A DNA stretch of 64,000 bases from Balaenoptera acutorostrata (GCF_949987535.1 NC_080071.1:23211032-23275031), one strand, 5' to 3'. Shown: positions 1 to 20,530, counted from the first letter of the stretch. Numbers and translations are program-made. Notes: generated from the sequence alone by a model not told the origin.

Positions 1-1669
1 AATCTCTAAGAATCACCCAGCTGCCACAAGAAGTAATGTAGATAACTGAGGGAAGTGTGTTACCAATTCACCGCAAAACTAGTTTCTTCAATAGAGCAGT
101 AGGGGCAAAGGTCTGACTTAAATATCATAATTGGTGAAGTCAAATCTCACTGCATTCTGAATATTACAGTTTTAATAACAAGAGGAACCCTCCAAAACCG
201 AAAATGAGATATAATTCATCTTATTCTCCCATCCTGTGTGATACAGTCACCCTTGTTGTCCTTTCCCACTACTTATTTTAGTCTAATATGTAATATTAGA
301 TCACCAACTTGGAGCCTAGCATTCAGTAACTATTTTTTGAATAAATGACTCTGATGCTATAGTTTCTTGATGTAGATTCTGTTTAACAGTTAGCAGCAAA
401 GAAATTAAAAGTGAAACTGAAAATATATATAATTGGCAAAGTTTAATAATCATCAGAATCATTTTTTAAAAATATAGTACTTCACTAGTTTGGCCTCCTG
501 TGTGGCAAAAGCAAAACTGCCTATGATGGAATCAGACCAATATCTTTTTCTCCTGTCAGTCTTTCTTAGTCTCTGTCACCTAAAATGTCCTAAGGCTTAT
601 TTCTGAAATAAAGAAAATTTAATGTTGTGGTCTAGTTATTTGAAATTATTTGTAGCGTGTTGTATCTCTGGATATTTTAAAGAAATCAAGCGTATTGAAA
701 TAGTAGTTTAGAAAAGAACAGCCAAGAAGTAATTTCAGTGGTGAGCATTTGTTTAAAGTTAGGAGTCTTGGTATTTTAGCAATACATATAAGAAAATAAT
801 GGTTTAATTGAAAGTTTTTTATTGTGTGCAATATCTATCCTTTATTTCAAAGCTTTCAAATTTAGCTGCAATATTTCAATCAGCTCAGCCTTAAACATAA
901 ATGTATATTAAGCATTTAAACTTAACTTCCTTTATTACAATGCAATTTTAAGTCTTGTTTTTAACTCGGATGTTTCAAATACAGATTTGATCAGGTTTAA
1001 GTTAACGGATTGTACCTATATTCTTTTCTGTGATACATTTTTTCAAAATAGCTACACAAAATATTTATTCTTAACATTTTAGAATTGATCCAAATTGTAT
1101 TTAAATTTTTAAATTACTAACAGTGACTTTTGATCCAAGAATATTTCCTGAATCATTTAAAGCACTGTTCCTGAAATATTAAAATTATATAGGAATTAAA
1201 TTAAAATTACAGAGGAAGTGATGAGAATTCACATTGAACTCTTTCCTTTTGGTATGTCTGCTTTGAGTAAAGTACCCCCTCAGACATTCAGTATATATGA
1301 ATGGCAGAAAATATACACACATAATCAGGCTTATACACACAGATAAAATGCTTATGCTTTTCTTTAAAAATCAGATGATTTCGGACTGTATAGAATTCCT
1401 TGTGACTCTTTATCATTTCTGCTGCAGAGTCATAACATTGATTGTGTAAATCAATCTTTATTTTATCAGCTCCTTAACATTTTAACAGATTTAGAAATCC
1501 TGAAAATGTAACAATATATTGGGAAAGTTAAATTGTAAAATATATATAAATTTAGTTTTGGCTTTCTTTACCAATTTCATCAGCTACTGAAAAAAAAAAT
1601 CTAAATAATTCATCTACCAGTAATATGGTTCTTTTTTCTTTTTCTTTCCTTATTCCTTTTTTCTTTTAG
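1..1669 (+). other. PSMD14: PSMD14 last intron (3' part)
   Basis: AT-rich sequence with no coding exon that I can recognise. The residues expected just before the final PSMD14 exon are not encoded here, so the preceding exon lies outside the window. It ends in a pyrimidine-rich tract (about 1628-1667) and an AG acceptor at 1668-1669. Confidence 0.85.
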
Positions 1670-1768
<99 letters not shown>

Positions 1769-2085
1769 AGCAATGCAAAAAGCTCTTAGTGATACTTTCA
1801 GTGTATAGTCCTCTTGTTCCTAATGCTCAAAATCAAGGGACCTCTGAAGGTGTATTTGGTTAAATGTAAGACATCTGGCATCATTTGCAGCACTGTAACA
1901 CCTTCAGTCTCCGTTGTGCAATTACTTCTGTTTCTTTAGTCAGGGTCTTTGCAGATTCCAAAGTTGTATAAGAATACATCAAAGTGGACAAATTTTGTTA
2001 AGATCCCATTTAATATTTGAAGAAATCAGTAACACAAATATATTTTGATTGTTGCTTACAAAATAAAATACATTTACAGTCTATG
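1769..2085 (+). other. PSMD14: PSMD14 3' UTR
   Basis: The non-coding tail of the last exon, bounded by the TAA stop and the most plausible poly(A) signal at 2062-2067. The cleavage point near 2085 is inferred from the usual 15-25 base spacing and the T/GT-rich sequence just after it. Confidence 0.7.
2062..2067 (+). terminator. PSMD14: PSMD14 poly(A) signal AATAAA
   Basis: Canonical AATAAA about 300 bases after the stop, followed within 40 bases by a T-rich, TG-containing downstream element. A second AATAAA at 1764-1769 overlaps the stop codon itself and is an unlikely functional site. Confidence 0.7.
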
Positions 2086-3979
2086 TCTCCTGAGGTCTTT
2101 TTGGCACTGGGTGGAATTGACAGAATAACATTTGACAGTGCACTAGAAATCTCACACAAAGATATGTTTTCCTTTGTAATTTAAGATAACACATAAAACA
2201 TCAGTGTGATAACAAAACTTCACAAATGTAAAATGACTGCCGTTAATGAGTGGCTACCTCATTAGTGAGTAACCCAGAAAAATGTTGACATATTTTATTA
2301 AAAGTATTTGTCACAAGTTAATATTGAATACTCAATATCTTGTTAACAGATTATACTTTCAGTATTTCAGAGGGGTACATATAAGGAGAAAAGGGAGGCA
2401 ATTTAAATTTAGACTTTGATGATTTTTTTTTTTTAAGAGTACATTCCACCAACAGTGTTGCGATTGTCTGGGAATTGCCTGCTGCAAAACTTCACTAGAC
2501 TTTCAGCTGAGACAGCCATAGAAGGTGTGCAGTGTCCTCAAAGCAAAACGAGAAACGTAGCCATAATGTGAATTTAATATCATGAGCACATAAGCAATAA
2601 TTTTGTTATTGTTTTCTCTCATCTTTCTTAAATTAACTTAGAAGTACCCAGTTTTCTGATAAAGACAAAAATTTGACTAATGGCAGTTTTCATAGATGAC
2701 CTCGTCCCTCAGCCTCTTTCTAACCTGATGTACATAAGTTTTCACTCATGGTACAGCACCATACTGGGTACACCAAAGAATGTGCAAAACACATGGAGAC
2801 AAAGATTTAATTCTGTCTCTCGCTTTGTGAAAATATGGTAAGAATGTTTCTAAGGCTTCATTAAAGAGGGAATTTACTTGGGGATTTAGAATTGAGATTT
2901 AGTCTCTGATAGAGGTAGTATGAATAATGTGGTGAACCAAATTACTCTCCTATTTGAATAATTCTAGGCTGTTCTTGGTTGCCTAATGAAAAGTTACCAG
3001 AAACTAAAAGTGGAAGTGGCTTAAATTCCCACTATGTTTCACAGTCTCTTTTTTTGGTGGAATAAGGTATTCTGAGCATTTCTTGATTGTCCTGTGGTTT
3101 CTTCTTTTAAATATAGTGATGGTATATTTTATGTAGGACTTGTAATATGTATTAATTTAATTGTTGGGATTACAACAGCTAACCATTTACAATTAAAATA
3201 CGAGTTGAAGTTCGTAGAAATTTTCCTTTTGCCTGATTTAAACTTGTGTGCAAGTGTTTTGTTTTTTTTTTTAATACATGATTTTCCCCTTTACATAAAT
3301 CAGGTTCTGTGACTTCTTTCACAGATACTGTGAAAAGCTAGTCAAGATTTTTTTTGTACAATATGCCCGCAGAAGAAGGCCTCAATAATACAAGGGTTAA
3401 TTCTCAACATTCCATTGGAAACTACTTTTTTTTTTTTTTTTTCTTTCACTTTAGTCCCCTGAAAAATAGCTCCTGAGTGAGTAAAGTGACTGAGAAGGCT
3501 TACACAAGGCCTGCCTTTTGCTCTTCTTATTTGATCACCTCATCTTCCGGGACTTCCCACAGTCACATACCATGTTCTCCCACTTGGTTCATGTTGGAGA
3601 CGTTCCCAATTGCAAAATCTTACCAGAATCCCTACTAGCAAAAACCTACAGTTTTGTAGATGTGGAGTCAATCAAAATGAGGATGCCTTAAGAAGGCTCA
3701 GTGAACACCTTTCTCTTGGAATGCACAGCTATTTTAGCAGCAGCCTGATAACCCAGGCCCAGGCAGGCACTGAAACAACTTATTTAATCACAAGCTCAAT
3801 AAGCCACTTCAGGGGTGTGTGTGTGTGTGTGTGTGTGAGCATCTTTACTGGTCTCTGCAGCACTAAAGCAGCACTAGAACCAAAACTCTTGCCTCTAAAT
3901 ACAGAGATGTTCCTGCTTTCCACTTAGGCTAGTATGGGGGCATCAAAAGCTCCAGCCTCACTATTCAGTGCCATCTGCC
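2086..3979. other. Intergenic stretch between PSMD14 and TBR1
   Basis: Mostly unique AT-rich DNA with several short poly-T runs (for example 3425-3442). Short open frames here show no recognisable domain. I see no RNA gene or promoter that I can defend. Confidence 0.6.
3815..3838. repeat. (GT)n microsatellite
   Basis: About twelve uninterrupted GT units. It is a simple repeat, probably length-polymorphic. Confidence 0.95.
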
Positions 3980-4100
3980 TGGACCAGGAGCACCTGAGTC
4001 TTCTGGGAGCTCATTAGAAATACAGACCTGCTGAATCCGAATCAAGAATCCTGGTGTGGTGCATAAGCACTTTTAAAGTTTGAGAAGACCAGCTCTACAG
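3980..4100 (+). mobile_element. MER5A-like hAT (Charlie) DNA transposon fragment
   Basis: The order of motifs fits MER5A: a GGGAGCTCATTAGAAATACA-type core, then CTGAATC, then a GTTTGAGAA 3' end. It is non-autonomous, short and diverged, as expected for an ancient eutherian element. No terminal duplication was resolved. Confidence 0.65.
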
Positions 4101-4739
4101 AAGTATGATTCAAGAGCTGATGTGCTGATTCTGAGAAAAGCCTGTTTTCCTTCTTGAGCATATATGTTAAAGACGTAGCCTGTATATGAGGAATCACTGA
4201 ATTCAGTACTGGTAATCTAAGTGAGAGTGCACATTTATCTCCTAATCCAATTCCTTAGAAACTCTGAGGAGGAGGCACTCTCCCTTTAACATGTCATTTT
4301 TAGCATTCTTCATTTTTTAAAAAGCCAGTTCAGGGTACCGGGAATAACAAAACCCGAATAAGAGCCCAGGTAGAGTCTCTCCTTTCTGCGACGCACTGAA
4401 GGCTCTGTCCCACCGAGGAGGGGGTGAGGTGGGTAACCTCGGAGGCGGTGGAGAGAAAGGCATTCGGGGACAAAGAAGTGAATGATGGAAGAAAGGGGAA
4501 AGCAAGAGTAGCCAAAACCAGGCCAAAGGCTCTCGGGAGAAATGGCGGTGAAAGGTAAAAGGCAAAGAAAACCAAGCGTCCAATAATGTCATAGCTACTG
4601 TCCCCTCCCCCCACACCCCAACGCCTCAACAGTTAAGGCCCTGCTTGTTAGTGAAGCTTCCTGGCCACGAGCTGAGATTTGCTTTCGAAAGGAAAATGGG
4701 GTCTGGCTGTATTTGTTTTTCCCAGTCCGGGACATCTGG
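4101..4739. other. Intergenic stretch leading into the orphan CpG island
   Basis: GC content rises from about 4320 onward. Overlapping minus-strand open frames here are proline- and arginine-rich low-complexity readings of GC-rich DNA, not genes I can support. Confidence 0.55.
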
Positions 4740-5530
4740 TCACCAACCCTTCCGGCCCTGGGCCGCCCTCGCCGGGCCTTAACACGGCTGGTGCCCTCTG
4801 CGGCCAAGGCGCCCGCCCGCCGCGGGGGCGCAGTCCCGGCTCAGCGCTGGCCGCTCGGCCCCGAGAGGCGGCGCTCTCAAAATGCGCCCGCCTAGGCGCA
4901 GGTCGAGTCGGGTTAGCCCCTCTCTGCGAAGCGCCAGACCCACCCAATGTCCCCGGCGCCTCTCTCCCTGAGGGAGCGGCGGGGCCCGAGGAAGGCAGAG
5001 GCACTCTCTCGGAGGAAGGTACGAGCTCCACCGGGCGGAGGCGCCCAGGCCGAGCCTCCGGCAGGGAAAGTGTGTGCCCCCGGGGTCCGCGCCAGCGGCC
5101 GCTCGCCCCGCGCTCCCCGGGTCTGCGGGCGGCTCCCTCTCGGGACCGCCAGGGTGCCGGGGAGCCTACGGGGACCTTAGACAATGGAGCCAGAGCGGGG
5201 CGGCTGGCCTGGGGCCGAGCGCCGGGCGCGGGGGTGGCTTCTCCCGCCGCCGGCCCCCGCAGTGCCCCGCGTGGAGCCGGCCCGCCAGTCAGCCAGCTCG
5301 CGGGGTCGAGCTGAGCTCCGGCGCTGCGCTCCTCCTCCTGGTTCCCGCGCGGCTCGGCGTCCCGGGAAAGCCACAGGAGGGCAGGTTGGCGGGTGCCGGC
5401 CACGGGCAGCAGCTTAGAGCGGTGAAGCCTCTTGGCCATCTGGTTCGGGCGGAGGGCTGGGCTCCTCTGTAGACCCAGTACCGGGAGATTTCTTCCTACA
5501 CCTCGGCGCCGCTTTGGGCCTCGTGCTATT
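4740..5530. other. CpG island upstream of TBR1, no gene assigned
   Basis: About 800 bases of very GC-rich sequence with frequent CpG, containing GC-box-like GGGGCGG (5197-5203) and CCCGCC motifs. It lies about 1.4-2.2 kb before the TBR1 start codon and is separated from it by CpG-poor DNA. Long open frames exist on both strands at once, which is what GC-rich DNA gives by chance; their composition is low-complexity A/G/P/R. It could be a distal TBR1 promoter, the start of a non-coding transcript, or a Polycomb-type regulatory island. Confidence 0.8.
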
Positions 5531-5645
5531 GATTGGTGCCAACATCCTTTTAAACTGGTTCTTTTCTCTATTCCTCTTTAGATTCTTTCTCATTTTAAAA
5601 TTACTGGCATGGATTCTTTTTCTCCCCTCCAGATTATATAAACAT

Positions 5646-5696
<51 letters not shown>

Positions 5697-6599
5697 TCTT
5701 CCGTAACGATCACTGCGTTGACACCACTTCCACTCTGTCTCCCCAGATCAGCGCTTCTAGGGAACCCATTTGCGCGAGGACCCGGCCCTCTCTTTTCCTG
5801 GCGAGGCTTTTGAACCTGTCGCCAAGGCCGTACCTCAGAGAGAAGGAAGTGCAGTGGGATGCGAGGGATGCATGGCGCCTGCCCCCAGTTAGATGCTCTT
5901 CAGATAATCTGCAACCAAGCTCGCTGATAAAATATTTAGGAAAGACCTCGTAAACATCACAGCAACTACATTAAGGCACTTCAGCCCGACAGCTTATGAT
6001 TATTTCAAAACTTAAAAAGGAGATCATTGATTGTCACTGTTTCTGTGCTCAACCAAGAAACCGAACCTTCCCGAGGTGGGTGGATGGGTGGCTGAGTTGC
6101 TTGCTTTTCTCCCCCACTACTCCCCCTTCCCGCTCTCTTTCATGGAGGTGGCTCTCAGCAGCAGTGATTTATTTATTTATGTATGTAGTTTAAAAGGTGT
6201 GCGTTGGTGGGGGTGTTCGTGGAGGACACACAGGACCTGCTCACAAAGGACTGGGTCAGGTGTCTTGTGCTTCTGTATTAACTGGAAAAGACAGACTCTG
6301 GAACTTTTACAGGGCGAGAAGAGGCCACCGGCTCGCGCTTTGTATACTTTGCACTTGAAATCGTTACATTCAACTGAATATTTGGCTCATTCAGATCCGA
6401 AAAGTCTCCTAGCATCGTTGAATTCCCTCCTCCGCCCCTCAGCTCCAAAGGAGGGAGGTGGGGGGAGAAGGTAGGAGAATGTTTAGTAAATTGCACATCT
6501 TTGAATCTTCCTAAAGCAGTGGTCACAAAGCTTAAAGGTGACACAACAGTGCTCACGTAAAACTAACACACGTTCCCCACCCCACCCCGAAGCCAACAA
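5531..6599. other. Upstream flank of TBR1
   Basis: Contains the (AC)n tract at 5648-5693 and otherwise apparently unique sequence. No exon with supportable splice sites was recognised. Conservation with other mammals would decide whether enhancers lie here. Confidence 0.5.
5648..5693. repeat. (AC)n microsatellite
   Basis: About 23 perfect AC units, long enough to expect length variation between individuals. Confidence 0.97.
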
Positions 6600-14576
<7,977 letters not shown>

Positions 14577-16275
14577 GCCGCCCCTGCCCGCCTCGGCCCC
14601 GCGCCCCGCCGCGGCCGGGCCCCCGCTAGCCCCTCGCGCCTCTCCCCCTGCGCCTCCTGCCCACGCCCCACTCGCGCGCCCCCTCAGTTTGTTTGACCCT
14701 CGAACACCGTCTGCAGCGGATTAGTACAGGTCTCCGAGTGCAATTTTAACCTTTTTTTCTTTTTTTTTTTTTTTTTGCACAGCAGTTTCCGCAGTTAGCG
14801 CACCGACCTTCAACTTGGCTGTAAACCTTTTGGTTTTCCTACTTACGAACCTTCTGTGAAGTTATCCTCCCAACAATTCCCCTCCCCCTCGTCTTTTTCT
14901 CACCCTCTCCTTCCCTTTCTGGTAATGAAACTCTTCACCTTTAGGAGACCTGGGCAGTCCTGTCAGGCAGCAGCTATTCCGACCCGCCAAGTCTCGGCCT
15001 CCCCATTAACCGTAGGATGTTGACTCTAGAACCTGGACCCCCCCAGCGCGTCCTTTCTTATCCCCGAGTGGATGGATGGATGGATGGTAGGGATGTTAAT
15101 AATTTTAGTGGAACAAAGCCTGTGAAATGACTGTATATAGTGTTAATTTACTGTAACGAATGGCTAGTTTTTATTCTCATCGTCAAGGCACAAAACCAGT
15201 TCATGCTTAACCTTCTCGTTCATTTCTTTTCCTTTCTTTGCCTTTTCCTCCACCCCACCCCCCTTTAACATTTTTTCTGGTGGGATAATTAACAATATTC
15301 TAAGAGGCTCTGAAAACTTGAAACTTGAAAAACTAGATAATGATGGGTTTCTCACTTCTCCTCAATCCATTGCATGAAATAATTACTCTGTGCCCTACTG
15401 CACACAAATAGCTAAGGAGAATCTGACCAAACACCTGTAAAGGATAGGTGTCTTTTCATAGGCAAGTCGATTAAGTGGCATGATGCCTGCAAAGCAAAGC
15501 TAACTGGAGTTATATGTGTTTTACCCCTTCCTTCTAAATAGAATAGCTCGACATCAGCAATATTATTTTGCCTTATTTGTTTTTCCCCAAGTGCCAAATC
15601 CATTACTGGTCTGTGCAGGTGCCACATATGCTGACAAACTGTTTCCGAGTATCTTTTCAGTTCCCCCCTCCACCTTTATATGCTGTAAATCTTTGTAATG
15701 AATATTCTACTAATGATATAGATGACTGAATTGTTGGTAACTATAGTGTAGTCTAGTGAAGATGAATTGTGTGAGTTGTATATTTTACTGCATTTTAGTT
15801 TTGAAAATGATTTCCCCGCCACCTAGAAACAGCTGCAATTTGACTTCCTTGGGAAAACACTAGCATTAATGCAAGTAAAACTGTTTTTCCCCCTCCCACT
15901 AAGTCTTGTTATATTTGATAAGGAGCACTAATCCCCCTGAAAATAGATTAGTAGGATTTCTAATGTTGTGTAGCAAACCTATACTTTTTTTTGTATTTTA
16001 AAATTAATGTGAAATATGCATCATACACAATATTCAATCTAGATTCCAGTCCATTGGGGGGATTTTTTTTCCTGATAGGAATTCAGGGTCTAAACGTGTG
16101 TATATTTTGGCTCTTCTGTAAATCTAATGTTGTGATTTTTATATTTGTTTCGTTTTGTCTGTGAACTGAATAATTTATACAAGTACACACTCCATTGAGA
16201 AACGTTTTGTTTTTTGCTCGTTTGTATCGTCTGTGTATAACAAGTAAAATAAATCTGGTAAAATGCTATGGTGTT
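14577..16275 (+). other. TBR1: TBR1 3' UTR
   Basis: About 1.7 kb from the stop to the AATAAA at 16248. The first 130 bases are extremely C-rich. There is a T-run at about 14752-14776 and a (TGGA)n tract at about 15067-15087. The far part is AT-rich with several ATTTA motifs that could affect mRNA stability. Confidence 0.85.
16248..16253 (+). terminator. TBR1: TBR1 poly(A) signal AATAAA
   Basis: The only well-placed canonical hexamer at the end of the AT-rich tail. It is followed by TATGGTGTTTG, a TG-rich downstream element, so cleavage is expected near 16270. Confidence 0.8.
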
Positions 16276-17454
16276 TGAAAGCAGTTTACAGTTTGAAAAT
16301 AATTTAATTATAGATGATTATTTTTAAGGGTTAAGGAAGAATAGCCTGTCCCTACTCCGATATGGGGCAGTCTGTTTAGTGGGAACTACCTCCCGTTTTC
16401 CTCTTAAATTTGTTTTATAGCACCACCAGTAATTACTTTTTTTCCTCTTATTTACAACTACTTAGTTCCCTGTGAGTCGTTTCACTTTGTTGCACTCTTT
16501 TTTTTTTTTTCAGGAAAATGTAGACACTTCCTTTTATCTTTAAGTAGGAAATAACGTGAGCAGGAAAAGGAGGGTCTTTAATACGAAATTTAGAATTTCT
16601 TTAAATTTCACAAAGTCAGGAGGGAGGCTTTGGGCAAGAGAAGGGTGTGATTTAAATGCTTGTCAAAATAGGCTGTTGACCGCAGCTCTAGGCAGATGTC
16701 GAAAATTCCGGTCTTTAAATACGAGGCCTTGGAGTTGAGTGGTGAATCCGTAAATGAATACACAGGATGGCCTACATTTCTTGAGTGGATTGTTTTGGGG
16801 GGATTGGGAGGGGTTAGAGGTGGGGGAAGGACTCATAGAGCAAACTCGTGAAAGGTCAGTATTTAACTACTGAGCTTAAAACTTGCTTTAGGAGGTATCT
16901 GGGGGGCACCACTCCGTCTTTTCTACAACGGAACTCCTGTGCCAGTCCTGCCCAAGCCAGATCCCCATCCCTTGAGAAAAAAATGCAGAAATGTGGATAT
17001 TCCAGCTGGGGGGTCGCTGCGTCTTAGTCAAGGTGTCCGCAGAGCTCTGCCTTTACCTCCTGGAGAAGCGATTTTTGTACTTTTGTGTCCAGAGAAACGA
17101 GATCCAAGAAAGAGGTGGAGAATGGTTCAACCTTCTTGCTTAGTCTGGGCCAGTCTCAGTTTATGGGACGAAATTTACCACCACCCAGAGATGGTCGTGT
17201 ATCCCCTTTGCAATTTGACAGATGCAAAGAGGCTTCAAAGTTCCAATTAAAATGAAAATTGGTGGGGGGAACAAGACCGATTTGCCTTCCCTGGGCGATT
17301 TCGCCACTAGACGGCGTTCCGCGGAGTTTTGTCTGCCACACAGAAAAGCGAAGACTGATTTTCCTTTGTGTTTCTCCGTTCCCACACCTAAGAACTAAAC
17401 AAGAGGACAAAAAGCACAAAACAGGGGGCCTGCGTGGCGAGTGAAGTGGAGCAG
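16276..17454. other. Downstream flank of TBR1
   Basis: Apparently unique sequence without recognisable repeats. Long uninterrupted unique DNA next to a developmental gene is a reasonable place for regulatory elements, but nothing specific can be read. Confidence 0.5.
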
Positions 17455-17660
17455 TGTATTCCTGCAATCACCCACTGGCCCTGCGCTCTTGCGACCTCGG
17501 TGCCGCCGAGCAGGAAGCGCACGTGCAGCCGGGAGGCCCCGGGGGCGCCCAGGCCGAGGGCGAGGGTAGCGGGGGCCGCGCTGGGCTCCCGGGAGTGAGC
17601 CTGGCGGTCGGAGCGCGGCGCCTGGCCAGGCCTGCCGCCCTCGGGCCAGAGTCACCGAGA
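17455..17660. other. CpG-rich patch downstream of TBR1
   Basis: About 200 GC-rich bases with dense CpG, 1.2 kb after the TBR1 poly(A) site. Open frames on both strands are composition-driven. Confidence 0.7.
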
Positions 17661-18199
17661 GCAAAGGAGTCGGTGTCATGTGCGGAAACGAAGCTCTTAG
17701 AAGCCGAGGATAGATTTCACAGGAACGTAGTGCCCGGTACTGAAAGACGCACTTAGCTGCTATTAGGAAGTACTTAAAAAAATTGGGGAGGTCGTTTCCC
17801 TTGCAGCTCTGCACCATCTGCTGTGTGGACTGAGTCAGCGTGAGGTAAATTTGCAGCTCCGCGCTCCTCTCGGAGGCAGTGTGCTTTCCTGTCCTTTGCA
17901 AACATGATCATTTCTCCTGGCTTTCAAGGAGTCTTGGGTGTCTAGTGAAGTGACACTGTCAATGTGTCGGAGAAGCTGCTGCTATTCCAAGGAAATCAGA
18001 GTTTGTTTTGGGAGGGCCTGCGGGAACCAGAGTTCGCGTCCCGGGTTAGATTTCGAGTTGCCTTTTTATCTCCGTGAGGGTAGGAGTCAGGGGAGGGACG
18101 GAGAAGGATGACGAATCCTCCCCGTAAACTGCAGATTTCCCCAGTTTTCCAAAGTGTCTTTTCAAAAAGAGAAAGAAAGAAAAAAAGGCGAGCGTGCGG
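17661..18199. other. Unique stretch between the two downstream CpG patches
   Basis: Moderate GC, no recognised repeat or exon. A purine run at about 18168-18188 is the only simple feature. Confidence 0.5.
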
Positions 18200-18760
18200 C
18201 TAGCATTCTATTCTGGCTCCAGCCTTCCCGCCACTCGCATCCCTCGCCATCTTAGCTCCTTGCCCACCAGCCGCTTGGGGCCGAGCGCGGCGGGCAGGCG
18301 CCGCTCGAGCCCAGAGACGCTGCGCCCTGCGTTCTTCACCTTCGAGCCGGTGCCGCGGGTCAGGGTGGCCGGCAGGCGGGCACAGAGCGCGCTGCGGTCG
18401 AGGGCGTCCGGGAGCCCAGGCCGGCGGGGACGGACATCCGCACGAGTTCGGCCGGCAGTGGGGCGGCTCCGAAGGCCTGGTCTGTGCCGCTGAGCCTGGG
18501 CCCAGGCTCTCTGGCTTCGCCGTTGGGTGGCGGTGGGGGGCGGCTGCGTCCTGGCTGTCCCCGCCGTGGTTCCAGGCCGGGAGTCCAGGCGAGGAACGCA
18601 GGCAGGGATCCAGGCCGCGTGTCTAGACAGGGTGCCCAGCGTAGGTCCAGACCTGGAGTCCAGGCGGTTCTCCTGTCCCTTCAAGAGTCCGGTCCAGCGT
18701 GGCTCGCGGCCTTGACTCTGGCCTTGGGTGCGGCCCTCCCAAGCCGGGCAACCCACTAGG
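18200..18760. other. CpG island downstream of TBR1
   Basis: A second, larger GC- and CpG-rich block that includes imperfect GTCCAGG-type tandem repeats. It may be part of the broad CpG landscape of TBR1 or a promoter for a non-coding or alternative SLC4A10 transcript. No exon boundary can be demonstrated. Confidence 0.75.
18568..18668. repeat. Degenerate TCCAGG-centred tandem repeat
   Basis: TCCAGGC or close variants recur six times at irregular spacing of roughly 13-25 bases (TTCCAGGCC, GTCCAGGCG, ATCCAGGCC, GTCCAGACC, GTCCAGGCG and a TGCCCAGCG variant). It looks like a small decayed minisatellite. Confidence 0.55.
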
Positions 18761-20469
18761 ATTTAGGGCGTGAAAGCCTTTGTAGGCCTAGCAGAAATTT
18801 ACTGGGTTTGTTTAAAAAAATCAGGTCGTTTCTGTCTCTTTAGGACTGACTTAACATCCCCCGAGCTCTTAAAATGTTGTAATTTAGGGTCTACGGAGAA
18901 CTTTATGAACCATCTTACCTCCTGCAGTTACATTTTCTTATAAATCCTGCTGCTAAAACTCACTGTGACCCACCTTTTTTTTTTGTGATGCTAAGTATTT
19001 ATCTTTTTAGGAGTGAGCTTTCAAGGATGTTGTACTTTCTGTTTAGGGTGCAGGCTAGGAACAAAAGCCTTGTTGGGGAGAGGCTGTTTACATTCTCGGG
19101 GAATTTAAAATGCACTGTAGCAGTATTTGGGCAACGTATTTGTGTACATAAGTGATTTTTATAAAATGTTCTGCCTGTCCTCTGGTGCAGCACCTTTTCT
19201 ATGCGTATATGAGTTATTTTATCATGTATGCGTTTTAGCCATGGAGATAGGAAAAATCACAGAGCTTATGATCCTGTATGAAAACAAACCAATCTAGATT
19301 CCTCCATAGGAAACAGTAACAATTATTCTCATTTTTAGGCAAACTTACTTTGAAGAAGTCAGCAACTTTAAAGACCAGTGATAAGCATTCAGTTTTAAAA
19401 ATATTTAATTTACTCTGGTATGTGGGCAATTGCTTGGTTAATTTTAATATTTTAAAGAGTAAATGTTCATCCTAATGTCAGTAGAATCAATCTTTGAAAA
19501 AGTAGCTGAGAATTTTTAAGCAAGTTGAATCTCTATGATTTGTTGAATTTACAATTTGAGTGCAAGATTTAGTTTTGGACAGTCAGTTTTTCTTTTGCCA
19601 GAACAAGATGAGTCTCTCAAGGAAGACAGAGACAAGGTAGGCAGTAGGAAGACAGAGGATTTTAGGCATTGCATTATACTTGATTTAATTCAGCTGCTTT
19701 GAGATTTGTATGTCTTCCTGGTTCTGGTCTTCAGCTTGTAAGTTAGGTTGCAACGTATTTAAAAATATACTCACTTGAAAGAAAACCCCACTGCTTTCAC
19801 AATAAAGTAAACTTGATGGTGTACAAGTCACTGGTCTCATCTGAGCTGATTATATCAGCCTTGCATGTATTTTACACCCACAGTATGGTTTGCAGTGGTG
19901 TTCAAGGCATAGTGTGAAAAATTTGATTTGAATAGTTCCATTAAAGCAATGGAAAAAAAAAAAAAACCATGGCTTAATAGACCTTCTAGTGATAGATCCC
20001 CGTCTTCCTATGCTAACTCTGAAATAAATATGTGGTCTAGTATTAGGAACATAGCATTTAGAAGACCCTTGCTGGTAATATTTAATTTAATAAACATACT
20101 AACTGTGACATTATTAATGCAATGAAACTTGTACCACAAGCTGATTCTTTCAGGTTGTTTGACCTATTACTTATCACTAGATTCCTTATAAACATATCCT
20201 GTGATTTATAACTTGAATTTTATATTAAAATTATTTTGGATTTCAACTCTAAAAATATCTGCATGACAAGGCACTCATTTTATATACAAAGCATTTATAC
20301 TTATGTATCTTGGCCAACCTTTTATGAGGAGGAAGATGGAATTTATGAAGGGAGAGCATCTCTAGGGATATGCCTCTGGTTATTTTGGCTAATATAGTTA
20401 TTTTGTTTCAATACTAGTAGAAAAAAAAAAGAATATAAGGTTAACTTTAAGTTTTGGGACAAGAGCTAT

Positions 20470-20530
20470 ACTTACTTAGTATATATATGTCATATATATG
20501 CATTATATATGTATATACATATACACTAAG
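20470..20530. repeat. AT-rich (TA)n palindromic repeat
   Basis: Alternating TA/TG tract bracketed by CTTAGT on the left and ACTAAG on the right, so the whole block can fold back on itself. Confidence 0.8.

Noticed and set aside
4648..5439. 263-codon minus-strand and 211-codon plus-strand open frames in the upstream CpG island
   Set aside because: They overlap each other and others in the same GC-rich block, and their products are A/G/P/R-rich with no domain. Long open frames on both strands are expected at this GC content.
18208..18756. 182-codon minus-strand and 99-codon plus-strand frames in the downstream CpG block
   Set aside because: Low-complexity arginine/proline-rich shadows of CpG-rich, partly repetitive DNA.
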